In this document: positions 1-12,400 of the stretch, piece by piece
Numbering within the stretch: position 1 is the first letter of the stretch
Layout: each line of letters begins with the position of its first letter
Assembly: GCA_030544215.1 (NCBI GenBank)
Contig: JARZZO010000001.1
Span: 39,893,670-39,957,669 of the forward strand
Length of the DNA stretch: 64,000 nt
From: Zantedeschia hybrid cultivar
Taxonomy: Eukaryota; Streptophyta; Magnoliopsida; Alismatales; Araceae
Reading direction: 5' to 3'
Translations under genes and position numbers: made by a program
Notes under the pieces: model-generated
Seen by the model: only the letters and a program-made list of their open reading frames with translations
Databases searched by the model: none
What the model was told of the DNA's origin: nothing

Positions 1-224
1 CACCGCCCAATTTCTATAACATATATACAACTATGCGCTATGTGCTTCATACTGGCAAAAGGTCCAACTAAAATGCACGTCCCACAGGTGTTCTCTCAAT
101 TTCCATTACATGAAGAATATGAAGTGTATATATGTAACTACATACATACGCGCATTTATATTGTGTTTTCCTTCGACCTTGCCCGCAGCTGTCTATGATT
201 TGGTCACGTACGTCACCGCCCAAG

Positions 225-405
225 TTTAGGACCAGTTAAGAGGTGTGGTCAAACTGGAGTAGAGAAGGATGGAAGACAATGTGGAAAACCTAAAATGAGG
301 TGGTTAGATGTGGTTAGAAAGGATTTGACATTCCTATATTTAACGAGTATGTCGTTCGATAGATTAAGATGGCAAGATAGGATTCATGAATCCAACCCCA
401 AATAG
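225..405 (+). pseudogene. LINE reverse-transcriptase polyprotein, C-terminal remnant
   Basis: The plus-strand frame ending at the TAG at 403-405 reads GKPKMRWLDVVRKDL, then FDRLRWQDRIHESNPK. This is the arginine/tryptophan-rich tail of plant LINE ORF2 proteins often annotated craniofacial development protein 2-like. Only about 50-60 residues are recognisable and no upstream RT motif is present, so this is a 5'-truncated fragment. It lies in intron 4 of the methyltransferase gene, antisense to it, and a hAT MITE was inserted about 20 bp after the stop. Confidence 0.7.
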
Positions 406-418
406 ATGAGATAAGGAT

Positions 419-774
419 CTGATGAGCAAGGTTCGCCGACTCAGAGATGCGGATCGGATCGGGTTCGACTAGATACGAGTCGGATTGGATCCGACACGGG
501 CCGACTCGGTCCAAGTCGCATGCGTCAAGCCAATGAGTTTGTTAAAAATAACGAGTTTAAGTCATATTTTAGATAAATGTATCCTATTAGTTGATACAGA
601 AAGTATAAACTTACTTATCAAATGAGAAAAACTCAATTTAACACAACCTATTATGTATGTATGAGTCAGCACGATTCGGTCCGACTTGATGCGTACCAGC
701 GGACTCGCCCAAATACGAGTCGACTCGTATAAGTCGGCCCAATCCGATACAATATGGCAAACCATGCTGATGAG
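419..774. mobile_element. hAT-type MITE, copy 1 (element 427-766, TSD CTGATGAG)
   Basis: A 340-bp non-coding element starts CAAGGTTCGCC and ends as the complement of CATGGTTTGCC. It is flanked by the identical 8-bp direct repeat CTGATGAG at 419-426 and 767-774, the hAT duplication length. Its ends are rich in GATCGG and GACTCG motifs. A second copy is at 26339-26660. The terminal CAAGGTT is shared with the hAT transposon at 20338-24300, so a related transposase may have mobilised it (inference). Confidence 0.85.
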
Positions 775-800
775 TGATGATGATGATGACGACGACGATG
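771..800. repeat. GAT/GAC trinucleotide microsatellite
   Basis: A short run of TGA/GAT triplets grades into GAC triplets immediately at the right boundary of the MITE. It appears to include part of the duplicated target site. Confidence 0.7.
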
Positions 801-2287
801 TCTCCTCTTTCAGAACGGGTACACGACAATTCTTTTGGCTAATTAAAGATGCAGCAACACATAATATAAACTCTATTTCCATGATGTAGCTTGCAGTATC
901 TGTTTACTGTATTAGTGGATCCAAGAATAATTCTCTGTTTCCTATTTTCTGTCTCGTCATTATTTGTCACCCGTACCTCTTCACAAATGTCTATCTTTCA
1001 GACTAAGTTACTCTCCTTTTAAAGCCTTTTGGCCATAGGGCAGTTGGCCTGTTGAGATTGCCTCCTGAAGCATGATCTCAGCTTCAACACCAATGGACCA
1101 CAGTTATGTCTCCACCCAGCACTGGATAAACCAAGCAGGCAGAGATACAGAGGGTTTTACTCAATTTTACATACTAGTTACGTTGTTTGAGAAAATAAGT
1201 AATAGTTTTCATTTCATTAACAAGCATACACCTAAGTGCAAGTTTCGTTAACGAGCATAAACCTACATGTAAATCTTACAAGGTATACCAGAAAACAAAA
1301 GCTTCACTGCTACTTGTTTATATCTCTTAAGTATCAAATATCAAATCTATCAATCATATTTATCTAACCGATAGCTTCTTTATCCACTCTGTGATTTTTA
1401 ATGTTTGAACTTCTCGATAATCTGCATATCTTCAGAATTGATGTAAAAACACTGTAAAAAAAAAATCTAAACCCCAGGTTCCAAAGAGAATCTAATGTCC
1501 CCAATAGCCTTGGCAACTGTGCTCATATCATTCCAACCATTTGATATGTCATGCAGTTATTCACAAGAACAACTCTCCCATGAATCGAAATTACTTGCAT
1601 GCTTCAGATCCCAAGTAGTTTCCTCAAATTATCTCTGCCTCTAGGGATAGGACACATAAACAAGGGCAGATAGGATTCTCTTGACAAATTTCCTGAGAAC
1701 TAAATAAAACACAAGGTTTTTCACTTGACAACAAAGTATGAGCTTGCTGTTGAAGTGCAAGCAAGCACCCAATTATTCCACTTCCTGTTGAATCCAATTA
1801 CACAGGTAGCACTCTGCTAATACAGCTACAACCTAATTTATTGTATGCTTTCCCAAATCTAATTTGAGAACCACGCATCCTTTCCTTCATGCTTTCAGGT
1901 AATGTAGATGTTCCTCTGCTGCAAGAAAATTTTTGATCATAGATCTTCCCTATGTAAATACTGTTTGAAATTTGTCGACTAATTGTCCTATTACACTTCA
2001 GACTCAACGTCATCGCTTTGGTAAGATAGTACCAAATGATTTAAATAATGTGGCCCCACAACCAAAAAAAGGGACCAGAGGAAGCTCTTTTCCCCTTCAA
2101 CATATCCTACAGCACAGTTTCACAAATCACAAAGAATAAAACAAAATTTTTCACACTTTCAAGGAAAAGAATTCACAACATTTCTTGAAATTTTAAACAA
2201 ATCCTTGTTTCCATTTTGTTGAGAAACTCATTCACACCAAACACTGATAGTGGTAAAAGTAAGAGTCGGAAAGATGCTAAAGCATAC
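801..2287. other. Intron 4 of the methyltransferase gene, no gene seen
   Basis: AT-rich sequence without a reading frame that I can match. I looked on the minus strand for the next methyltransferase exon (the part following exon 4, with the DKGTLDA type motif) and did not find it, so intron 4 probably extends past base 1. Confidence 0.6.
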
Positions 2288-2384
2288 CACAAAATTAATA
2301 AAAGCAAATCCATCACGAATAGCAAGGCTCCGTGCGAGGTCAATTGCTCCTTCACTATAATCAGTCCCGGTCAAATCAGAGAAC
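2288..2384 (-). CDS. EFM4: Methyltransferase exon 4
   Basis: This 97-nt exon encodes residues 181-213, beginning FSDLTGTDYSEGAIDLARS and ending INFV. The acceptor is TTTTCAG (2385 on) and the donor is GTATGC (2287 down). The first base completes the glycine codon split with exon 3, and the exon ends on a codon boundary. It carries the SAM-binding acidic loop after motif I. It is isolated from exon 3 by 28,002 bp of mostly transposon sequence. The Tat LTR begins only 91 bp upstream of its acceptor. Confidence 0.88.
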
Positions 2385-3389
2385 CTGAAAATTCAGCTAA
2401 TTAGTGTCATAATTAACAACTCACATGATGTAAACACATCTTTCACAAGCATTGTAAGTTTTGAAAGGTGACGTTTGTAGACACCCGATTTTGGACATCC
2501 TTCTGGTCATAAAATCCTCGTCATCATCTAAATCCATCAGCATTAACTCATTACCTTAGCCCACCACATTACAACCTATTAGTAGTCAAACCCATTAACC
2601 AATCTCTTTTACCTTTTCGTGGAAGGCCAACTTGGTGGCCTTCCACCTTCCCCGAAGGCCAGCTGCGCCGCCTTCCACTTCTTCGCAGAAGGCCAACTTG
2701 GTGGCCTTCCACCTTCCTCGAAGGCCAGCTCCATTGCCTTCCACCTTTCCGCGGAAGGCCAACTTGATGGCCTTCCACGAAAGTAGTAGGCAAAAGGGTT
2801 GGTCGTCCATCCTCCCACTTTCAGCTTGACTTCGTCTTCCTACGATCTCTTCCACTCGCGATCCTCACCTCCCACTACTCCGACCACTTCCCACTCCGGC
2901 GATTGCCGCATGTACGACTTCCAACCTTTGACCATTTCCTATTGGCTCCTTGAAGATTAACGGGGATTTAGACCATAGATTTCCCCTATTTTCTTCCTCC
3001 CTATTTAAACCCTCTAGGTCCTCTCAGGAAGAGGATTAAGATTTTTAGGGTTGGAAAAATTAGAGGTTGACAAGTCTAGAAGTTGCGGGCAGCAGAAAGG
3101 GAGCACCAGGAATCCTTCCTACATGGACTTGTTTTCCTAACTCTTTCATTCTTTCTTTTATGTTTTACGGCATTCTCCCCTTTACCACATCTATCTCATA
3201 ATTCCCTTTTACTACAACCTATCCACCTTTTTATCATGGCACATACGTACACTTTATTGCACGCATCTTAGGATGACTTAGTATCCTTCAACCCCAGAGG
3301 TTTCAAACAAAAAACGGGAGGTGGGTGGCCATAGTGCATGGTCACCTTCCCTCCCCAAACACCCATCTAGTGCGTTCCCGTACAATTTC

Positions 3390-3467
<78 letters not shown>

Positions 3468-6400
3468 TTATTTATTTATTTGCATAAACAAACCCTGCAT
3501 ATTGCAGCTCTAATCGGGTTATCTCCTTTATTTGTTTGTCTTTTTCTTTTCAGGAGCTCTTATCACATTCTGCGCGCGACCTACCGAGCTATCCCCCTTC
3601 GGCCGACCGGAGGCAGAGAAGAAGAACCACTATCTCCCGCTCTAACAAAACGCGATCAATCCACCCATCCTGCGGAGGACCCCAAGGTAATGCTCCTGAC
3701 AATCACATACTTCACACTCTAATCCCATTATCGCCCTAGTTGTACGACAGACGGAGGCCTCCCTGCGGAAGGAAGGGGGAACACTCCGAGCGTCCACAGC
3801 CCTCTAACGATCACGGTGGGACGTCTACTTACTTGCTACGCGCACCGCAACCAAAAAGTAAGAAAGTAAGGCATGTGCCAATTTTCTCTTAATTCGAATG
3901 GCCAATCATTTGGCCGTTCAAGTTCCACATGGCCAGGAGCTTGGCTGTCTAATCTGTCAGACGGCCAAACAGCTGGCCGTCTAATACCCTAGACGGCCAA
4001 CTTCTTGGCCGTCGAGCCTGTTGGACGGCCAGGCCCCTGGCCGTCCTCTCCCTTAGACAGCCAATTCATTGGTCATCCATATTTTGGACGGCCGAGTTGC
4101 TGGCCGCCCACCTTTCCCTGCATGTGTTGTATGTTTTGCATGCCATTGTTATTCTGGCCCGTTGTTTGTTAATTATTGGGTTTCAAGCTGTTCTCCGCAG
4201 GAGTCTTAAAGAAGAGCCGGTATCACACTTCTAGTTACCCCTCCCACTGTGTCAGACACTCCACCTGAAGATTTCCACTCGGGTGTGACTTGTCTTACTC
4301 TGTTGGGAACTTCCGTGAGTCTCTGCGAGCTAAGGATTCCCACTTGGTCGCCGAACAGGTTGTACCCCAACCACCTAATAGGATCCTAGGATTGAGTGAG
4401 AAAATTAAGTTTTGCCATTCGAAATTGTCTACCCATAGGCGTCATTGAGATGATTATTTTAAAACCAAAAGACGCCTAATTGAATTTTGATGAAACAATT
4501 TTCTGAAAAGAATGTGGAATTGCTAAAGGGTTGAACTTGATTTGTTAGAAACCAACACTCTCATAATACACGGTTAATCTTTGAAGTGGAATATAAGATC
4601 TTGTAGGATTTGTGTTTCATAATGAATCGTATGTACTTTAATGCCGTGTATAATGATATGGACGAGTTTGGTAACAACATTACGCACAACCCTTTATTTG
4701 AAGTTGAAGAAAACCCACAACAGACATTCATAGGCATGCTCCAGACATCTAGGGAGGAGCTTAGGAGAAGGGAATCTGATGAATCTTCCACCTCCCAAGG
4801 GGAAGATGATCCTTTAGTTTCAAATAGGGCATTCCAAAATCTGGGGGAAGACCTAGAACTCATTGCCGTATTATTACAATACACTACCGATCAACTCATT
4901 TAGTTGGTCTCCCACGGCAAAACTCAGTAAGCCACTCCTCGGAAAACTTAATTCCAAGGATCTTCTAGCAACCACAGACTAATCAAGCAATCCCAATCCC
5001 AATAGCCCCCTCTAACTTCATCAACCAGGTCACACCTCCCAAGCAGGAGGAATTCATCTACAAGAATGAGGTCGAAACTTACGTGCGCTAGCTCATTGAT
5101 GAAAATCTTATCTTAAGGCAACCTCATTCTCACTCGAGCTATTGTAAGCTCCCTTCAGCCTACTTCCCACCAGGATTCAAGGTACCCAAGTATAGAAAAT
5201 ACGACGGTACCACCGACCCACATCATCATCTGTCAGGTTTCCTAATGGACTCCCACCAATGGCTTTATGATAGAGTTCTACTTGTCCACCTATTTCAGCA
5301 GTTCTTGGAAGGAGAGGCTTTACGATGGTTTTCTTCTTTACCTACGGACCTAATCAATTTTGATATGGTCTCGAAAAGGTTTATCACTCATTTCAACCAC
5401 ATGACAGCCTTACCTCCCACCTTATTTGATCTCGTAATGGAAAAAATAAAGTCTGACGAGGACTTCACTCACTTTGCTAATAAGTGGAGAGCAATAGCCT
5501 CTAAAGTAGAAGTTACCATCTCTAAAGCCCAGGCAGTCACTATGCTTGTCAATAATACTACTCTTCAGCTCCGAACTATCCTCATGTTTAGCGAAGTTCA
5601 AACGTTCGCCCAACTGTATAATTGAGCTCGGGTGATTCAATCACAGATCCGGGACTCTACCTTGCCTTCGTTCTTCGAAAAAAGGAATAGGAATAAGAAA
5701 GCCACACCGACTACCACCACAAAAGGAGTCACCATCAATGAGCAAGTAAGCATGCTAGGACAACCAACCAGGTTCCCTAATTCTCAACCCAGGTCTAATA
5801 CACAGTCCAATCAGAAGCAGTACTCAGCAATTCCTCCTCCGACTAATTATAGTCATCCTATGGTCAAACGCGCATCATACCCACCTTTGCCAGAATCGTA
5901 AGCAAACATCTTTTATGCTTTGCTAGCTTGCAATGCTATCCAACTCCCACCACAACATGAAGGTGTTCCGCGCAATACGGACACGTCCAAGTATTGTCCG
6001 TACCACAGGATTCCAGGGCACACAATTAACAACTGCTTCACCTTCAGGGATTGGGTGTATGACCTAAATGACGAAGGTAGGATTAACTGGAAGGACATGA
6101 AAAAGGCAATTGAGACTTTAAGGGTTAAGAAGGAACTAGGAATTGTGAAGGACCCATTACCCTCTCACCAAACAGTTCAAGATCCGTCTAGTTCTCAAGG
6201 GAAGGTCAACACCTTGATCAAAGATTTAGAAGTAAGAGTAGTTCGTAGGGAGCAATATTAGGAATACGAAGGATCCAGGATACAACACTATGTTCTCACT
6301 CAGCTGAATGAGACTGAAAAGTCTACACTAGAAATCTCCACAATCTTTCAAGATAAACCTTTGGTCATAATTCAACCTAAGGAACCATGAATCATCATCA

Positions 6401-9400
6401 GGCCAGTCACTCTTGTCCAAGTCCCTTCAACTACAGCTGACGAATCTCCTCTATCTGTCCTGTGTCCTACCTCAAAGTTAAGTCCGATGACCCAATTTAT
6501 TCTAATAAAATCACCCCTAAAATCAAATCAAGCAGTAGATCCAAGTCCAATAAGTGTTATACTCAGAAACCGCATCATTCCCCCAAGTCAACCCTCGGAT
6601 TCTCAAGAAAATTCAATTCCAACTGGAGGGATAACTCAATCCGAATATGACATCCTCTAGCACCTGGGAAAGACTCCTGCCAAAATTTCAGTTCTAGAAC
6701 TTATCCGAAGATCTTCCACGCATAGAGAAACATTGTTCAATTTCCTACAGTAAATCACGGTTAATAAGGATCTTCCTATCGGAGGAGTCACAAATGCCAT
6801 TCTCTCAGTCACTCAGGCACCCATGATATCATTCTCGGATAAGGATCTAGCTCCCCCCCCCCTTGTGCCGATCCCTTCCCTTGTGCCTAACTGCCTCCCT
6901 CAATGGCCACTCAGTAGACTATATCCTACTGGATATTGGAGCCTCAATCAATGTTTGTCCTCTCAAAACTCTCAAAAAGATAGGTATCGATCCAAAGAAG
7001 ATTGAGTCCACCTCTATGATGGTCTCGGCCGATGATAACTCTCAAAGGCCGGCTGATGGTAAAATCTTCCTCCAATTGGAGATTAGCCCAGTGGCCATAA
7101 TTTCGGAGTTCTGGATGTTAAGCTTATATACAATGCTATGCTAGGGAGACCTTGGATGGACCAGACTTTGGGGGTCCCGTCCACCAACCATCAGTGTTAT
7201 AAGTTCCCGTATAACAGGAAGATTGTGAGAGTCAAAAACACCCCTTATATTGAGTCACTGAACTCGGTATCAGTTGAACAAATTCCATCCATGATAACCT
7301 CTAGAAAAGGTAAAGAACCCATCCTTTCGTCAGTCAGCTCTCATCCCAGGCCCTGGCCTAGCATAGGTTGGCAACTCATGGATAAGATAGGGTACAGTTT
7401 AGACTCTGGATTAGGCAAAGAGGAGCAAGGAAACCGAGAACCTATTTCGGAAAACCCTATCATTGGGGGATTCAGACTGGGCTACTTACTAACTAAACCA
7501 GCTGAGAGAACAGGAAAGCGGTCTCTTATGGATCATTTTGTGAAGAGAAGTCGAGAGTTACTCATGACAAAAGATGAATTCAAAGAAAAGAACGAGGAAG
7601 TTCAAGAAGAAACCTACTTATCTTTTGCTGACAGATTCTTGATTTCAACAGATGTCGGAGACTGAAGCAGTACAGATTTTGTGGATTCAAAATGCCGGCC
7701 TAATCCTCCAGTTTAGTGATATGTATAGGCAGATCCAAGAGTTGGTGAGTGACCTTTGATTTGTATCTTGTTTGATGGACTGCCCCTTCTATTTATATGG
7801 TGTCTGTGATGTAGAGGGGAATGGTAGCCAGCCAGGGATGGCGAGGGGACCCTGGGGCAGGATCATCATCTCAGGGGCCAGTAGCCCAGACAGATTGGGA
7901 GGTGCGGCTGCACGATGCCCTTCACCATGCAGAGACCCGGGAGGCAGACCTAGTACAGTAGGTGAGAGTCGTTCTTCTGAGTGTTCCTTTAATTAAAATT
8001 GCCTCACTCTCAGTATTTCTTGCAACACCAGGAGGTTAAAGGTTGTTTTAGCCAGGACGACAGCAGCCGAGGCCTAGGCGAGGGAGCTGGAGAACATCAA
8101 CCAACAGCTACGAGATCAGGTGCTCCATGTTGAGGAGCGGGCGGCTTGAGCAGGGACAGGAGAGGGGTCCCATCCCGATGTGTATTGGGAGGGAATGATG
8201 GCCAGCCTGCGACAAGAACTCACAAGAGTTCAGGCGGAGGCGAGGGAGATTGATTTCAAGTATCGGACTCTGTGGGACCGGGTGATGAAGAAGGGAAGAG
8301 ATCGAGCAGCGAGGTCTAGCGCTCAAAGTCCAAGAGCTCGTCCGCCCGTCCCTGCCCCATCGGCTGGGTTGACGCCAGCTGGGAGTTCGGCCTTTAGAGA
8401 CCTTGATTCCCTACTTCCTGAGGACGTATGGAGGACTTACCGGACTGCTAGATCCTCGGGTTCCAAATCGTCGGTATCAGGTCATCGCCGCGCCCGGGAA
8501 GACGATGCAAAAAGTCAAATGAGACATTCCTCTCGTGGAGGAAGAGAAGATGAGGCTGAAGGGGAGAAGAGGGGTTGATTGTTGTCACAAGGGTATGCCC
8601 CTGTTTATGATGTGTGAATCCTATGTTATGCCAATATATTTCACTGTTAATCTTTTGTTTGATTGAATGATGAATGGGAAATACATACTCAACTTCCCAG
8701 GTATCCTAAGCACGCATCTAGGTTGATTTGGGCCTCTAGACTCCTCAAACTGACCTTGACCAGCTAAAACTCACACTGATGACAATACGGTCATGCCATG
8801 CTTAGACTCTCAGCTACTTCCGACCACCAAATTCGCCTAAAAAAATTTTGAGATAAATGATTTGCCCGACGTAGGTCTCTTTTCTCACAACCTACAAGAT
8901 ATAAGGTGGAACACTTTAGAACCCTAACGGTCAACCGCACGACGCTGACCCAGAATCAGACGCAGTCGCACCCATTGGTGACGTGCTTGCATTGACCTAA
9001 GCCCGAAGTTTTGAGGGTGCTCATCGAGATTATCGTTAAGAAATTGAATCACCAGAAATACGGACATTACCCTTTACCCATTTTGGACTTCTGAGATCAT
9101 GTGAGCATGTTAAACCTTGGAGGAGAAAAAGTGAAGAAATTTAAAGATAAACCTCCCAGGAGGATCGACAAAGCCGTTAAAAAATAGAGATGACAAGACG
9201 GATCCTTTTTTGACCTCTTAGATGCCCTTGTTTACTTTTGATTTTTCAGGCCTTTGATAGATTTCATGGCCATGTACGATCACGCTTTTTGGTACAATTG
9301 TTTGAACCCTTTTGATTTTCTTTTTTTGGCATTTTCGGGGTTATCTGATATTCCGCCTGCGGGAACACTGCCCTCTTCACATGCTCTGGTCCTTTATATT

Positions 9401-12400
9401 TCATATTTGGACGTATTTGAGGGGTTACATTTATCAGGTTGTTGGGAACCGCACCTTGCTGAGCTCGACCGTTTAAGGACGTCGACTGTCCTGATCAACC
9501 GAAAGACAAAGAGTAAAGGTTGCAATTAACAGTGTACTAAAGACTTTGAACTCATTGTAAGAAGGTTCATTTTAAAAAATGTGTAAATGTGTGCATCTCA
9601 TAATGACCATAGAGATCCTTATGAAAGTAAAGCAGATACGTCCAAGGCTCTGGTGGACCAAAATCTTAACTAAACCTTAATGATAACCCATTCTATCATA
9701 CAACTAGACCTAGACAGGGGTTACATGGCAGTCACTAGACAGTTGAATTTTGTGTTTTTTTTTTTTGTGATTTTCATTGAAAGATGTACATATTTACAAA
9801 TATTTTTTGATGCTTTTTGAATATTCAATTCAATTTTTTTTGGATTTTGAAATTTTTGATTTTTTTGCATTTTTTAAGGGTAAAACTTCTTCAGAAAGAC
9901 TCCGTTCCAAGGTGAGGTAATTCTTCTCCATTTTCATTGACTAAGCGATAGGCATTTCCTGAATGTACTTCCTTAATCGCAAACAGACCCTCCTAATTTT
10001 CCTGCATTTTGCTCCTGTGACTAGAAGCTTTAATCATTTTTCTCTTTAGAACCATTTCCCCGATCTCAAATTTTCTTTCAAGAACCTTCTTTGCGTAGAA
10101 TCTTACAATTCTATTTCTGTAAACTTGTGCATGGTCTGCTGCCATAAGCCTTCTCTCATCTAATAGTTCCAGTTGGGTTAGCATGGCTTCACGACACTCA
10201 ACGTCGCTGATTTCTTGATCTAACTGCATTCTTAGTGAAGGAAGGAGGATCTCGTATCAGAGTATCGCGTCCGTCCCGAACGTCAATGCATATGGTGTTT
10301 GTCCCGTGGGTGTTCTGACAAAAGTACGATACGCCAAAGAGCCTCAACCAAGCGATCAGTCCAGTCTGAATAGTTATGAGATTTACAAGTCCTTTTGATA
10401 ATTCGGATGAGACTTTTATTAGTTGCTTCTGCTTGTCCATTTCTTTGTGGGTAGTATGGCGAAGAATGATGCAAATTGATACCATACTTATTGCACATGT
10501 CGTGGAGTTCCTGGGAGACAAATTGTGGTTCATTGTCGGTGACGAAATCGCGCGGTGTCCCGAACCTGACGAGAATGTTGCTCTTGATGAATTTCACTAC
10601 CGTAGATGTTTTGATTTCTACGAATGCTTCAGCTTCAACCCATTTTGTGAAATACTCGGTGGCAGTTAAGATGAAAGATTTTCTTTTCATTTCCCCTGAT
10701 CGATCTTCTAACGGTCCTATAACATCGAATGCCCACATGGTGAATGGCCACGAGGAAACGATGGGATGGAGGGATGATGAAGTTGTATGGATTTTGTCAG
10801 CATGTAGCTGACATTTTAGACACCTTCGAACAAACATAGTGCAGTCAGTCTCCATTGAAGGCCAGTAGTTGGATTTGAGAAGTTTTTGAGATAAAGCGCG
10901 GCCATTTACATGACCCCCACATTCGCTAGAAAGAGCAGTTTTAAGGATCTGGGGAATTTCAATATTATCTAGACACCGAAGGAGTATTCCAGTGAAGGAC
11001 CTTCTATAGAGTAACCCGCCTAAAATGATGTAGCACTGGGATGCTCGACGGATGGCCTTACGGACTGAAACCGTAGTATAGGCTTAGAAAGTTTCATCTC
11101 GAAGGAAATTCAGGATGTCGAAAAACCAAGGATTCCCATCGTCCCAAGTCAGGGGTGAGCTCTTCAGTAACGACAGAGACATGTGCAGAAGAGATAAGAA
11201 ATTGTTGGAACTATGGATCCCGGAAAGAGGGGGAATCTTGCTTCTGTACAGTGATAGTTTCTGAATTCCTAGTAAGGGGAATTTCTAGGACTGAGGACAA
11301 GGAAGGTGAGGCATCAGCTAAGATATTCTGTGATCTAGGCACATGAACATAAGTGATCTTCCTAAACTACCTAGTCAAAGAACTCACCAATTCTTGATAT
11401 GGCTTCAACTTAGGATCCCGAGTTTGGTACTTGCCCACGGTTTGACAAAAGACTAACTGTGAGTCTCCAATAATTCTCAATTCTCTGACCTTAAGAGCCA
11501 ATGCCAATTTTAAGCCAATTATGAGGGCCTCATACTCTGCGACGTTGTTTGTCACTAGGAAGGATAATTGGCAAGCATGCGGAATACCTACCCTTTCCGG
11601 AGATACGAGGACTACTCCTACCCCACTGCCTTGAGAGTTGAGTGCACCATCGAAGTGGAGGACATAGGATGGACTATTATCTATCATCATATTCAACACC
11701 TCATCTAGGAATTCATCATCGGTGGGTGAAAATTTAGGCAATGGGTGGTGAGCTAGGTGCTCAACAATTGCTTGCCCCTTGACAACCTTCTTATTCACAT
11801 ACGTGATATCAAATTAGTTCAAAAAGGTCTGTCATTGCACCAACCTATCCGTTACAACTGGTCGCTCTAGCAAATATTTTATCGGGTCTATTCTGACTAG
11901 AAGTTTAACCTCGTGAGCAAGGAAATAGTGTTTCAATTTCTACACTAGCCAGACGACGGCTGTGCATGTCTTTTCCATAGCAGTATAACGTCTTTCAGGA
12001 TCATTGAACAACTTGGAGAGGTAATATACCGTTCTTTCTCTCTTCTCGTCGTCTAGTTTGACCAATACCGTTCTAGTTGATTCCTCAATAGTGGAGAAAT
12101 ATAGCAGTAAAGGCCGCCCCGGGATGGGAGCCATAAGAACCAGTGGGTTGAGGAGATAACTCTTCAAATCATTGAAGGCCTTTTGACACTTATCGCTCCA
12201 ATCGAACTTTGCTCCTCCTTTCAATAAATTGTAAAAGGATTTACATTTCAAAGAATGTTGAGATATGAATCGTCTGATGAACTGTAGATGGCCAATGAGC
12301 CCCTTTACATCCCTGACATTCTCAGGAGGAGGCATTTCTGTTATTGCCTTCACCTTGTCTGTATCTACCTTAATCCTTCGCCTGCTTACCATGAACCCTA

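Larger units (their letters stand above)
2476..4342 (+). repeat. Tat-lineage LTR, plus arm (about 1.87 kb)
   Basis: The LTR starts TGTAGACACCCGATTTTGG, a common gypsy LTR opening. It is judged to end at ...GATTCCCA before a TGG-starting primer-binding-like site. It holds two hairpin arrays (2621-2777, 3896-4112), a TATA box (3002-3009) and an AT microsatellite (3395-3481). The opposite copy at 17367-18869 aligns from its inner end out to about base 2783. The 3' end is inferred from the putative PBS because no second same-orientation LTR is available to compare. Confidence 0.75.

Noticed and set aside
2569..2855. Overlapping open frames on both strands rich in repeated W-P-S / G-R-P-P words
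   Set aside because: They come from the GGAAGGCCA hairpin array in the LTR. Repeats of 32 bp create open frames in several phases without a start context or homology.
3896..4112. CRISPR-like regular repeat array
   Set aside because: The sequence is plant nuclear, the units are diverged inverted repeats without unique spacers, and the array lies inside an LTR with a second diverged copy.
10376..10811. Plus-strand open frames of 97 and 111 codons
   Set aside because: Antisense to the integrase core, whose D,D,E motifs are plain on the minus strand.
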